The notes: generated from the sequence alone by a model not told the origin. A stretch of DNA of 12,666 nucleotides from an uncultured Roseburia sp. (GCA_945928585.1 CAMENQ010000030.1:1-12666); one strand, 5' to 3'. Shown: positions 1 through 7,257, counted from the stretch's first letter. Numbers and translations are program-made.

Positions 1-85
1 GCTCGGCAGCGAGACTTATAAATTCGCATTCGCGAATTTTTTGTGGCGATATTTTATGCTGTTGCTTTAGCAATTTCCTATTATG
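1..85 (+). repeat. Repeat copy R1 (left end cut by window)
   Basis: First copy of a family of four elements in the window. Its first hairpin is cut by the window edge: only the loop and right arm GCGAGACT remain. A second hairpin follows at 20-39, with arms AAATTCGC and GCGAATTT around loop ATTC, and a run of six T. The tail contains TTATGCTGTTGCTTTAG (54-70) and then CAATTTCCTATTAT. Positions 1-55 are identical to 97-151 in R2, a spacing of 96 bases. The copy sits upstream of the exonuclease gene and may end a transcript that enters from the left. Confidence 0.85.
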
Positions 86-90
86 TAAAA

Positions 91-180
91 AGTCTCGCTC
101 GGCAGCGAGACTTATAAATTCGCATTCGCGAATTTTTTGTGGCGATATTTTTCGCTGTTGCTTTAGGATTTTCCTGTTAA
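91..180 (+). repeat. Repeat copy R2, complete
   Basis: Complete second copy. Hairpin 1 is at 91-112, with arms AGTCTCGCT and AGCGAGACT around loop CGGC. Hairpin 2 is at 116-135, with arms AAATTCGC and GCGAATTT around loop ATTC, followed by T's. The tail is TTCGCTGTTGCTTTAG (151-166) and then GATTTTCCTGTTAA. It ends about 30 bases before the likely exonuclease start at 210, so it lies in the leader or promoter region of that gene. The two-hairpin layout matches R3 and R4 although the hairpin 1 stem sequence differs. Confidence 0.88.
116..138 (+). terminator. Hairpin 2 of R2, intrinsic-terminator-like
   Basis: An 8-bp stem AAATTCGC / GCGAATTT with loop ATTC is followed by a T run reaching 138. 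The same structure occurs in R1 at 20-42. The form fits a weak rho-independent terminator on the + strand that would isolate the exonuclease from upstream transcription. The stem is AT-rich at its base, so efficiency is uncertain, and the structure may instead be a repeat-family feature with no termination role. Confidence 0.45.
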
Positions 181-209
181 TTTAAATATATATGATTGGA
201 AACGGATTA

Positions 210-1187
210 ATGAATTACATTGTATTAGACCTGGAATGGAATCAGTCTGAATGTACTTCAGAGGATATGCCTGTAGACGGACTTCCCTTTGAAATTATAG
301 AGATTGGTGCTGTTAAATTAAATGAAAACAGAGAATATGAAGGCGAGTTTCACCAAGTAATAACACCTCAGGTATATAACCATATGCACCATATAACAGG
401 TGAGCTTACCAGTATAACAATGAAGGAATTACAAAGCGGACAAGCTTTTGCCACTGCCTGTGAAAGCTTTATAAACTGGTGTGGGGATGATTTTATTTTC
501 TGTACATGGGGACCTTCAGACATAACAGAGCTTCAAAGAAATATGAATTATTATCATATGCCTCTATTGCCATATCCTGTATATTATTATGATTTGCAAA
601 AAATTTTTAGTCTGATATATGAAGATGGCAAAGCAAGACGTTCTCTTGATTATGTGGTAAATTTCTTTAATATTCCACTGTCTGAAGAATTTCATCGTGC
701 CATATATGATGCAAGATATACGGCAGATATTTTTAAAAAGCTTGATATAGAAGTGGTTAAAACATATTTTTCCATTGATACCTACCAGCTTCCTGCTTCA
801 AAAAAGGAAGAAATATATGCTGTGTATGATGACGAAAAATACAATTCCTACTCAAAATATATTTCGAGGGGTTTTGAAAACAAGCTTCTTGTTATGGCTG
901 ATAAAAGTGTTACTACCACGCCATGTTACAGATGCTTAAGAAAGCTAAAAAAGAAAATCCACTGGTTTTCCTGCAATTCAAGAATATACTACTGTCTTTC
1001 ATATTGCCCTGATCATGGATTTATGAAAGGGAAAATCAGAATAAAAAAACATGATAATGGTATGTATTTTGCAACCCGTATTCTTAAGCTTACTGATGAA
1101 GAAGGGGCTGCAAAAATCTACGAAAGACAGGCTGAAATACGAAAAAAAAGACGCGAAAAAAGGCGTCGCACGGCAGCGACGCCTTAA
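210..1187 (+). CDS. DEDDh-family 3'-5' exonuclease with C-terminal Cys/His cluster
   Basis: Probable 325-residue 3'-5' exonuclease of the RNase T/DnaQ fold, acting on RNA or DNA ends; the substrate cannot be told from sequence. The DEDDh residues are visible: D7 and E9 in LDLEW, D104 in TWGPSD, and H162 with D167 in HRAIYDA. A C-terminal extension holds CYRC (C239, C242), C255, C262, and C266 with H269 in CPDHG, a likely zinc-binding cluster, and then a Lys/Arg-rich tail. I start at ATG 210 because the protein then begins MNYIVLDLEWN, as is usual for the family, and GGA lies 9 bases upstream. An in-frame ATG at 192 adds six residues but has no ribosome binding site. The last seven residues, RRTAATP, and the TAA stop are encoded by repeat R3, so the original C terminus may have been different. 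The gene is bracketed by repeat pairs and converges on the carboxypeptidase gene. Confidence 0.88.
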   Translation: MNYIVLDLEWNQSECTSEDMPVDGLPFEIIEIGAVKLNENREYEGEFHQVITPQVYNHMHHITGELTSITMKELQSGQAFATACESFINWCGDDFIFCTWGPSDITELQRNMNYYHMPLLPYPVYYYDLQKIFSLIYEDGKARRSLDYVVNFFNIPLSEEFHRAIYDARYTADIFKKLDIEVVKTYFSIDTYQLPASKKEEIYAVYDDEKYNSYSKYISRGFENKLLVMADKSVTTTPCYRCLRKLKKKIHWFSCNSRIYYCLSYCPDHGFMKGKIRIKKHDNGMYFATRILKLTDEEGAAKIYERQAEIRKKRREKRRRTAATP

Positions 1188-1236
1188 AAATTCGCATTCG
1201 CGAATTTTACTTTTGAACAAATTTATGCTGTTGCTT
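1162..1236 (+). repeat. Repeat copy R3, overlapping the exonuclease 3' end
   Basis: Third copy. Hairpin 1 is at 1162-1183, with arms GGCGTCGC and GCGACGCC around loop ACGGCA; one or two flanking A-T pairs extend the stem. Hairpin 2 is at 1187-1208, with arms AAAATTCGC and GCGAATTTT around loop ATTC. The tail motif TTATGCTGTTGCTT is at 1223-1236, as in R1. Positions 1162-1213 are identical to 1262-1313 in R4, a spacing of 100 bases. Hairpin 1 lies inside the exonuclease coding region and the stop codon falls between the two hairpins. Confidence 0.9.
1187..1214 (+). terminator. Hairpin 2 of R3, probable exonuclease terminator
   Basis: A 9-bp stem AAAATTCGC / GCGAATTTT with a four-base loop begins at the last base of the exonuclease stop codon. 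It is followed by TTTTACTTTT. Its place directly after the gene suggests transcription termination or 3'-end protection. Read on the other strand, the same palindrome is also followed by T's, so it may act in both directions between the converging genes. Confidence 0.5.
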
Positions 1237-1261
1237 CTGTCGATGACTCTCTGTTTGGTTG

Positions 1262-1313
1262 GGCGTCGCACGGCAGCGACGCCTTAAAAATTCGCATTCG
1301 CGAATTTTACTTT
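1262..1313 (+). repeat. Repeat copy R4, overlapping the carboxypeptidase 3' end
   Basis: Fourth copy: a 52-base exact match to the first part of R3, without the TTATGCTGTTGCTT tail. Hairpin 1 is at 1262-1283 and hairpin 2 at 1287-1308. On the minus strand the last codon and the TAA stop (1307-1309) of the carboxypeptidase gene lie inside it. R3 and R4 therefore each hold the end of one of the two convergent genes. Confidence 0.9.
1287..1308 (-). terminator. Hairpin 2 of R4, probable terminator of the V-ATPase operon
   Basis: On the minus strand the stem AAAATTCGC / GCGAATTTT is followed by one further T and then AAGG. It overlaps the carboxypeptidase stop codon. The strong GC-rich hairpin 1 (1262-1283) follows at once and could further stabilise the 3' end. 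No other terminator is visible after the operon. Confidence 0.45.
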
Positions 1314-2719
1314 CTATAATATCTTTTTCCTATGTTTCTTCTTTTTCTGATTTTTATCAGGATACGGATGACGAAGGCTATTACTATTACTGCGCCTATG
1401 CCTCCGGCAATATAATATATGTTTATGGTAAATACAGTGGAAACGTCTGTTTTCTTAGTCTCTTCGGTTTTCTTTTCAAGACTGCTTACGACTGATTTGT
1501 TATCGTTTAGTAATGTGCTCATATAAATAGTTGCCGTTCCCAGTTCGTTGGAACCATTCATATATGTCAGCCTTGCAACTTCTCCTTTTCCTGTATCCTG
1601 TATGGACATGTCAAGCTTATAGCCTGCCTTGAACAGTTCCATATCCTTTGGTATAACTACACTTCCTGCCCCGATTGAAAGAAGGCTGTTTTTTGAGCCA
1701 TATACTTTACTGACAATAGAAAAGCCTGTGCCTGTACTCTGCCCAAACCGTTTTTCATTTCCGCTTATTGTTATCTTTTTAAAATTATTGTAACCATAAT
1801 CAAAAAGTGATTTTGTATCATTAACTACATATTCACTGGTGCTGTAAAGTATAACGGCAATCAGTTTCATACCATCCTTTGAGGCGCAGGTCACAAGCGT
1901 TCTTCCGGCTTCATCTGTATAGCCTGTTTTTCCTCCTATGGCATACTGGTAATAATTTGCCCTTCCGCTTACAAGCATATCGTGTCTATGCCAAATTGTA
2001 AAGCTTTCCTCCATGTTTGTAGCTGCCATGGTGTACTCATCAGTGCCCCATATACCTGCAAAGGTCGGATTTGATATAGCTTCTCTTGTAATAAGTGCCA
2101 TGTCTCTTGCCGTAGTATAATGATTCTCGTCATGAAGACCTGTTGCATTGGCGAAATTTGTGTTTACCGCTCCTATGCTATGAGCGCGTTCTGTCATCAG
2201 TTTAGCAAATTCTTCTTCACTTCCTGCCACCGCAAATGCAAGTGCAACGGCCATATCGTTATTACTTCTGAGTAAAAGCGAATAAAGGCAATCCTTTACC
2301 ATAATCACTTCTCCGGGAACTATTCCCTGTCTTGCTGCATCTGATGGAAGCGCCTTTAGCATATCGTCTGTAATTGTAATGGTATCTGAAAGATTGAGAT
2401 TTTCTACTGCCAAAAGACCTGTCATTATCTTTGTAATACTGGCAGGGTACAGCTTTTCATCAGGATTTTTTGAATATATAACAGCTCCCGTATCAGGCTC
2501 AATTAAAATGGCAGCCTTTCCGTATGGTTCCTCTGTCAGAGCAGGCCATACTTCATCTTCTGCTTCTTTAATAATTATATCGGCAGCTGTGCTTTCATTT
2601 TCCGATGTTACGCCGGCCGCATCATACTCTGCATCTGTAGAGCCGTATACATATGGCGTTATGTTTAAAATACATAATGCTATAATCACCGGTATTAACC
2701 AAAATTTACCCCGCTTCAT
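1307..2719 (-). CDS. D-alanyl-D-alanine carboxypeptidase (S11 family, membrane-anchored)
   Basis: Penicillin-binding D,D-carboxypeptidase of 470 residues that removes the terminal D-Ala from peptidoglycan stem peptides outside the membrane. The three active-site motifs are present: S94-x-x-K97 in PASITK, S152-N-N154 in LLRSNND, and K264-T-G in GGKTGYT. A signal peptide covers about residues 1-26, ending VYG. The C-terminal region has a beta-rich domain, a Thr/Lys-rich linker and a hydrophobic helix near 433-455, followed by a basic tail. The last helix looks like a membrane-spanning segment rather than the amphipathic anchor of classic DacA/DacF. The start ATG lies within the subunit D gene, 14 bases before the end of that frame, with AAGGAGA just upstream, so translational coupling is likely. 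It is the last gene of the operon, and its stop is inside repeat R4. DacF-like and DacA/DacB-like roles cannot be separated here. Confidence 0.93.
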   Translation of the reverse strand: MKRGKFWLIPVIIALCILNITPYVYGSTDAEYDAAGVTSENESTAADIIIKEAEDEVWPALTEEPYGKAAILIEPDTGAVIYSKNPDEKLYPASITKIMTGLLAVENLNLSDTITITDDMLKALPSDAARQGIVPGEVIMVKDCLYSLLLRSNNDMAVALAFAVAGSEEEFAKLMTERAHSIGAVNTNFANATGLHDENHYTTARDMALITREAISNPTFAGIWGTDEYTMAATNMEESFTIWHRHDMLVSGRANYYQYAIGGKTGYTDEAGRTLVTCASKDGMKLIAVILYSTSEYVVNDTKSLFDYGYNNFKKITISGNEKRFGQSTGTGFSIVSKVYGSKNSLLSIGAGSVVIPKDMELFKAGYKLDMSIQDTGKGEVARLTYMNGSNELGTATIYMSTLLNDNKSVVSSLEKKTEETKKTDVSTVFTINIYYIAGGIGAVIVIAFVIRILIKIRKRRNIGKRYYRK

Positions 2720-3329
2720 TCATTCTCCTTTTTATAACCTTTAATCTTGTAAATTCTTCTCTTTCCTTTTCCTCCAAAGCATTAGAGATTGATTTCGTAA
2801 GTTCCTCATATTTTGGTATCGTAATATTCTGAAGTGCATTTGCACGTTTCTGTGTTTTCTTTACATTGTATGCCAGCCTGTATGCAGAATTTTCTATTTC
2901 CGTAAGCTCCAGCGACAGCATTTTTACCCTTTCAAAAGCTATCCTTGCAGTATCAAGGCTTTCTGTTGAGCCATAAAAGGAATATGTGGGTTTTATATCC
3001 TTTTCCTTCATTCTTATATGAGGTATCTCCACTCCCATTATACTTCTTGTCTTTATGGTTATGCCATCTTCTACAGGTGCAGCTCCGGCAACTTCCATCA
3101 CAGTATTTATTCCTATGTCGATATTTGCCTTTTGCAATGCCATATATGCTGTTTCATATGTTTTTAATATTTCATTCTGTATTCTGTCAGCCTTATCTAT
3201 TAAATCCATCAGTTCTTTTATAAGAATATTTCTTTTTTTATCCATCAGCTCATAGCCCTGCTTAGCTAATGCCAGTGAATTTTTAGCTAAAATAAGATTA
3301 CCCTTCGTCGGGAAGGAATTAGGATCCAT
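2706..3329 (-). CDS. ntpD: V-type ATPase subunit D (central shaft)
   Basis: Subunit D, 207 residues, the long antiparallel coiled coil that forms the rotor shaft inside the A3B3 hexamer and carries rotation to the F, C and K subunits. The N terminus has PTKGNLILAK, typical of the family, and most of the chain is helical and rich in charged residues. The central part (IKTRSIMGVEIP) fits the globular region between the two helices. I start at ATG 3329 because AAAGGAGGT lies eight bases before it. A reading frame extends upstream to 3365 but would add 12 residues with no conserved character. It follows ntpB after a 103-base gap, the largest in the operon, and overlaps the carboxypeptidase start by 14 bases. 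Confidence 0.95.
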   Translation of the reverse strand: MDPNSFPTKGNLILAKNSLALAKQGYELMDKKRNILIKELMDLIDKADRIQNEILKTYETAYMALQKANIDIGINTVMEVAGAAPVEDGITIKTRSIMGVEIPHIRMKEKDIKPTYSFYGSTESLDTARIAFERVKMLSLELTEIENSAYRLAYNVKKTQKRANALQNITIPKYEELTKSISNALEEKEREEFTRLKVIKRRMNEAG

Positions 3330-3432
3330 TCTGTCCACCTCCTTTATATTATGATGTCCATTCATCCTGCAGTAATTAATACATACGGCAGGCAGAATAT
3401 TTCTTTACAGTCTGCTTTTATATTTTGCAGTC

Positions 3433-4830
3433 TTAATCATTTTCTTTGCCTATATCATAATATTTATCAAGTATCTTTGTATCTATTCTGTCAAGCTCTT
3501 CCTTCGGCAGTATGTGCAAAAGCTTCCAGCCTAAATTTAATGTAGTCTCTATATCTCTGTTCTCATATTCTGCCTGACCGACAAATTCAGTCTCAAACGC
3601 CTTACCAAACTCAAGATATTTTTTATCCGACGGAGAAAGCTCATCCTCACCTATAACTGATGCTAACGCTCTTGCTTCTCCTACCTTGGCATAAGCTGAG
3701 AAAAGCTGGTTTGCCACATCCTGATGGTCTTCTCTTGTGTATCCTGCTCCGATACCGTCCTTCATCAGACGCGAAAGGGATGGAAGTACATTTATAGGTG
3801 GGTAAATTGACTGTCCGTGAAGACCTCTGTCAAGGACTATCTGTCCCTCCGTAATATATCCTGTAAGGTCAGGTATAGGATGTGTTATATCGTCATTTGG
3901 CATAGATAATATCGGTATCTGTGTCACTGAACCCTTTGAATTTTTTACTATGCCGGCTCTTTCATATATAGTTGCAAACTCAGAATACAGATAACCCGGA
4001 TATCCCTTTCTGCTTGGGATTTCTCCCTTTGATGAGGAAACCTCTCTAAGAGCCTCCGCATAGGAAGTCATATCCGTAAGTATTACCAATACCTGCTTTC
4101 CACAGTCAAAGGCAAGATATTCTGCCGTTGTAAGTGCTACCTTTGGCGTTATAAGTCTTTCTACAACAGGGTCATTTGCAAGATTTAAGAACATTACCAC
4201 ATGGTCAAGTACCCTGCTTTCCTCAAAGGTGCTGCGGAAAAATTCTGCCACATCATATTTTACGCCCATTGCAGCAAACACTACTACAAGTTCATCGTCA
4301 GTATCGTCTCCCAGTGATGCCTGCTTAACTATCTGAGCTGCAAGCTGGTTGTGGGGAAGTCCGTTTCCGGAAAATATAGGGAGCTTCTGTCCTCGTATAA
4401 GTGTAGTAAGTCCGTCTATGGCTGATATACCTGTTCTTATATAATTTCTTGGGTATTCTCTTGTTACGGGATTAAGAGGCTGGCCGTTTACATCACGTTT
4501 TATGTCTGATATTACCGGTCCCATATTGTCTATAGGCTGGCCTATTCCGTTGAAGGTACGTCCAAGCATGTCCTCAGACAATGCTATCTCCAAAGGATGT
4601 CCTGTAAGTCTTGTGTGTGTATTATTTAAGGACATATTTTCCGTTCCTTCAAACACCTGAATAATAGCCTTATCCTCGTATATTTCTATTATACGTCCTA
4701 TTTTTCTCTCTTTTCCATTTATGCCCTCTACAGTCAGTTCAACTATCTCATCATACATAGCATCCTGAACACCCTCTAAGGCTATAAGAGGTCCGTTTAT
4801 CTGACTTAAGCCTAAATATGCTATTGACAT
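3433..4830 (-). CDS. ntpB: V-type ATPase subunit B (non-catalytic nucleotide-binding subunit)
   Basis: Subunit B, 465 residues, the usual family length. It alternates with subunit A in the cytoplasmic A3B3 head. The P-loop position is degenerate (SGNGLPHN, residues 154-161), as expected for the non-catalytic subunit. The segment [11 protein letters not shown] carries R354, which matches the arginine-finger position of this family and reaches into the active site of the neighbouring A subunit. The ATG at 4830 is preceded by AGGAGG, which overlaps the TAG stop of ntpA (4844-4846). Only 13 bases separate the two genes, so A and B are probably translated in step, in keeping with their 3:3 stoichiometry. 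Confidence 0.97.
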   Translation of the reverse strand: MSIAYLGLSQINGPLIALEGVQDAMYDEIVELTVEGINGKERKIGRIIEIYEDKAIIQVFEGTENMSLNNTHTRLTGHPLEIALSEDMLGRTFNGIGQPIDNMGPVISDIKRDVNGQPLNPVTREYPRNYIRTGISAIDGLTTLIRGQKLPIFSGNGLPHNQLAAQIVKQASLGDDTDDELVVVFAAMGVKYDVAEFFRSTFEESRVLDHVVMFLNLANDPVVERLITPKVALTTAEYLAFDCGKQVLVILTDMTSYAEALREVSSSKGEIPSRKGYPGYLYSEFATIYERAGIVKNSKGSVTQIPILSMPNDDITHPIPDLTGYITEGQIVLDRGLHGQSIYPPINVLPSLSRLMKDGIGAGYTREDHQDVANQLFSAYAKVGEARALASVIGEDELSPSDKKYLEFGKAFETEFVGQAEYENRDIETTLNLGWKLLHILPKEELDRIDTKILDKYYDIGKEND

Positions 4831-4843
4831 CTCCTTTTACCTC

Positions 4844-6607
4844 CTATCCGTTCAGTTCTATTATTCTGTCATAAAAATCATCAATTTCTTTCATATATTC
4901 ATCAAATAAATCAAGCCTGTCATTTGGCACATCATATTTTATGGCAATGACTCGCTCAAAAATATTGTCCTGCTTAAGGACTGACACAGGCATTCCCATA
5001 GCCACAAGTGCCTTACTTTTTGTATTTAAGTAAAGTATGGTCTGCATCATTTTAAGCTGCTTCTCCAAAGATACACACGTATCATCCTTGTGGAATGCAT
5101 TCTGCTGTAAAAATCCAAGTCTTATGACTCTTGCTATTTCAAGCGTAAGCTTCTGGTCATCAGGAAGAACATCACTTCCGATAAGTTTTACTATCTCTAT
5201 AAGACTGCTCTCCTGATTGAGAATGGCAAGTATCTGGTTTCTGCAGGATACAAAATCCGGTCCTACATTTTCATTGTACCATGGTGCAAGATCCGACAAA
5301 TACTCTGAATAACTTGTGAGCCAGTGTATCGCAGGGAAATGTCTTGCATATGCCAGCGATTTGTCAAGTCCCCAGAAGCATCTTACGAAACGCTTTGTGT
5401 TTTGTGTAACCGGTTCTGAGAAATCACCGCCCTGTGGTGATACTGCACCAATAATTGATACTGAGCCTTCTGTGTTATTGAGATTTTTAAAGTAGCCTGC
5501 CCTCTCATAAAAGGCTGAAAGCTTGCTTGCAAGGTATGCCGGGAAGCCTTCCTCAGCAGGCATCTCCTCCAGACGTCCCGAAAGCTCTCTTAAAGCCTCT
5601 GCCCAACGTGAAGTAGAGTCTGCCATAATCGCCACGTGATACCCCATATCCCTGTAATATTCTGCCAGAGTAATACCTGTATATATACTTGCCTCTCTGG
5701 CTGCAACAGGCATATTTGATGTATTTGCTATAAGTACGGTTCTGTCCATAAGAGGGTTTCCTGACTTAGGGTCTACAAGCTTCGAGAAATCCTCCAGAAC
5801 CTGCGTCATTTCATTTCCACGTTCTCCACAGCCTATATATACTATAATATCAGCATCAGACCATTTTGCTATCTGGTGCTGTGTCATTGTCTTTCCTGTA
5901 CCAAATCCTCCCGGAACTGCTGCCGTCCCTCCCTTAGCTATCGGAAACAATGTATCAAGTATACGCTGTCCCGTAACAAGAGGCTTTGTTGAAGGAAATC
6001 TCTTTGATGTAGGTCTTGGAACTCTTATTGGCCACTTTTGCGTTAATGTAAGTGTACGTTCAGTTCCATCATCCAGCTTAATGACTGCTATCGTATCATT
6101 TATAGTGTATTGTCCGTTATCTGCCACCTTTATTATAACGCCCTCCATATTTGGAGGCACCATAGATTTATGCACTATAGCTTTTGTCTCCTGAACTTCT
6201 GCTATAACAGTACCCGGAAATACAGTCTGTCCTTCTTTTACCTTTACCAAAACATCCCATTTCTTTTCTGTATCAAGTGAGTCTACACTGATACCTCTTG
6301 AAATATATATTCCTGACTGCTCTGCTATGGAGCTTAACGGCCTTTCTATACCGTCAAATATATTGTTAAGTATACCCGGTGCCAAAGTAACAAAAATAGC
6401 TCTGTCGGTTCCCTCTACCTTATCTCCCGGTTTCAGTCCGCTTGTCTCCTCATATACCTGTATGGTCGTCATCTCTGATGTAAGTGTGATAACCTCTCCT
6501 ACAAGTCTCTGCTCACCTACATACACCATCTCGCCCATAAGAAATTCGGTTCTGCCCTTTATATATACGATTGGTCCGTTTATACCATGTATAAGTCCAC
6601 TTTTCAT
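4844..6607 (-). CDS. ntpA: V-type ATPase catalytic subunit A
   Basis: Catalytic subunit A, 587 residues, full length for the family and with no intein. It hydrolyses ATP (or makes it) at the A/B interfaces of the cytoplasmic head. Walker A is GGFGTGKT at 233-240; the catalytic glutamate is E262 in GERGNE; the Walker B strand is HVAIMAD ending at D330 and followed by STSRWAEALRE. The A-specific insertion of about residues 110-200, between the N-terminal barrel and the nucleotide-binding domain, is present and separates A from B. The ATG at 6607 has AAAGGA upstream. A 59-base gap with a small hairpin separates it from ntpE, and ntpB follows at once. Confidence 0.98.
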   Translation of the reverse strand: MKSGLIHGINGPIVYIKGRTEFLMGEMVYVGEQRLVGEVITLTSEMTTIQVYEETSGLKPGDKVEGTDRAIFVTLAPGILNNIFDGIERPLSSIAEQSGIYISRGISVDSLDTEKKWDVLVKVKEGQTVFPGTVIAEVQETKAIVHKSMVPPNMEGVIIKVADNGQYTINDTIAVIKLDDGTERTLTLTQKWPIRVPRPTSKRFPSTKPLVTGQRILDTLFPIAKGGTAAVPGGFGTGKTMTQHQIAKWSDADIIVYIGCGERGNEMTQVLEDFSKLVDPKSGNPLMDRTVLIANTSNMPVAAREASIYTGITLAEYYRDMGYHVAIMADSTSRWAEALRELSGRLEEMPAEEGFPAYLASKLSAFYERAGYFKNLNNTEGSVSIIGAVSPQGGDFSEPVTQNTKRFVRCFWGLDKSLAYARHFPAIHWLTSYSEYLSDLAPWYNENVGPDFVSCRNQILAILNQESSLIEIVKLIGSDVLPDDQKLTLEIARVIRLGFLQQNAFHKDDTCVSLEKQLKMMQTILYLNTKSKALVAMGMPVSVLKQDNIFERVIAIKYDVPNDRLDLFDEYMKEIDDFYDRIIELNG

Positions 6608-6648
6608 ATTGTTTTTCCTTTCTAACCTACAGTCCGTGCCTAATAGTC

Positions 6649-6664
6649 CGGCGAAAATTCACCG
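6649..6664 (-). other. Small intercistronic hairpin between ntpE and ntpA
   Basis: In the operon transcript CGGUGA and UCGCCG can form a six-pair stem, including one G-U pair, around loop AUUU, just after the ntpE stop. There is no T run, so it is not a terminator. It could mark an mRNA processing or stability point at the border between stalk genes and the catalytic genes. A chance structure is quite possible. Confidence 0.25.
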
Positions 6665-6666
6665 TG

Positions 6667-7257
6667 CTATACTACTGACGGTCCCACCTGATATGTGTCC
6701 ATCCAGTTATCAAGCTTCGACTCAAAGGAATTGTCAATAAGTATATTTTTCTTTGGAATCTCTGCCTTTATACCGCCATAAAATGAGCGTCCGTCTACCG
6801 TAAGTTCTTTTTTACAGACTGCCTCAAGCTCTGCCTTTATGCTCTCATCCTTTATATCAAGAAAAATGCGGATTTCCTCACCGCGGGCTACCTTTACCGC
6901 ATCCTGTATCTGCTTTATAAGAAGTTTTTTATAATCCTCTGTTGTAAAAAACTCTTCAAGGAGTGTTTCAACCTCTGCCAGAAGCTTATTTTTAAGCTCC
7001 TCCTGCTTATGATTTATCTTTCGTCTTATATGAAGCTGCTCTGTGGTGTAATCCCTGCTGGCTTTTCTCTTTATGCGGTCAGCCTCCACGCTTTCTGCAA
7101 GCTTGTGCTTTTCAATACTTTCTGCTTTATGCTCTTCAAAATATTTATCCATACTTTTTTTGTATTCTTCAAAAGCCTCATTACATTCGGCTTCTGTACT
7201 TTCCAGTATGATACTGTTAAAATGGTGCAATTTTTCCTCTGTAGTCAAAACAGTCAC
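6667..7257 (-). CDS. ntpE: V-type ATPase subunit E (peripheral stalk)
   Basis: Subunit E, 196 residues, the peripheral stalk protein that pairs with the G/H-type coiled coil and holds the A3B3 head against the membrane stator. The first half is highly charged and helical (a long coiled coil through about residue 110). The C-terminal half has the mixed alpha/beta pattern of the family and a GGIKAEI segment near its end, matching the conserved GG region. The first codon is GTG at 7257. A TTG three codons later (7248) is better spaced from GAGGTGA and is an equally good or better start, so the protein may be 193 residues. It lies 28 bases after ntpF. Identity rests on fold pattern and operon position rather than catalytic motifs. 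Confidence 0.85.
   Translation of the reverse strand: MTVLTTEEKLHHFNSIILESTEAECNEAFEEYKKSMDKYFEEHKAESIEKHKLAESVEADRIKRKASRDYTTEQLHIRRKINHKQEELKNKLLAEVETLLEEFFTTEDYKKLLIKQIQDAVKVARGEEIRIFLDIKDESIKAELEAVCKKELTVDGRSFYGGIKAEIPKKNILIDNSFESKLDNWMDTYQVGPSVV

Noticed and set aside
1..166. Possible CRISPR array from the regularly spaced repeats
   Set aside because: Only two copies lie at each locus. The repeat unit is long with two internal hairpins, the intervening sequence is short and partly shared, and no cas gene is nearby.
192..209. Exonuclease start at the first in-frame ATG (192)
   Set aside because: No ribosome binding site precedes it. The six extra residues, MIGNGL, come before the typical family N terminus and include the likely ribosome binding site of ATG 210.
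1051..1495. Plus-strand frames over the repeats and the carboxypeptidase 3' end, some ending RRTAATP
   Set aside because: They overlap the well-supported exonuclease and carboxypeptidase genes in other frames. Their shared ending comes from the repeat copies, and they show no start signals or domain character.
4844..6607. Intein or insertion in catalytic subunit A, which some V/A-ATPases carry at the P-loop
   Set aside because: The P-loop and flanking segments are continuous and the length of 587 residues is normal.
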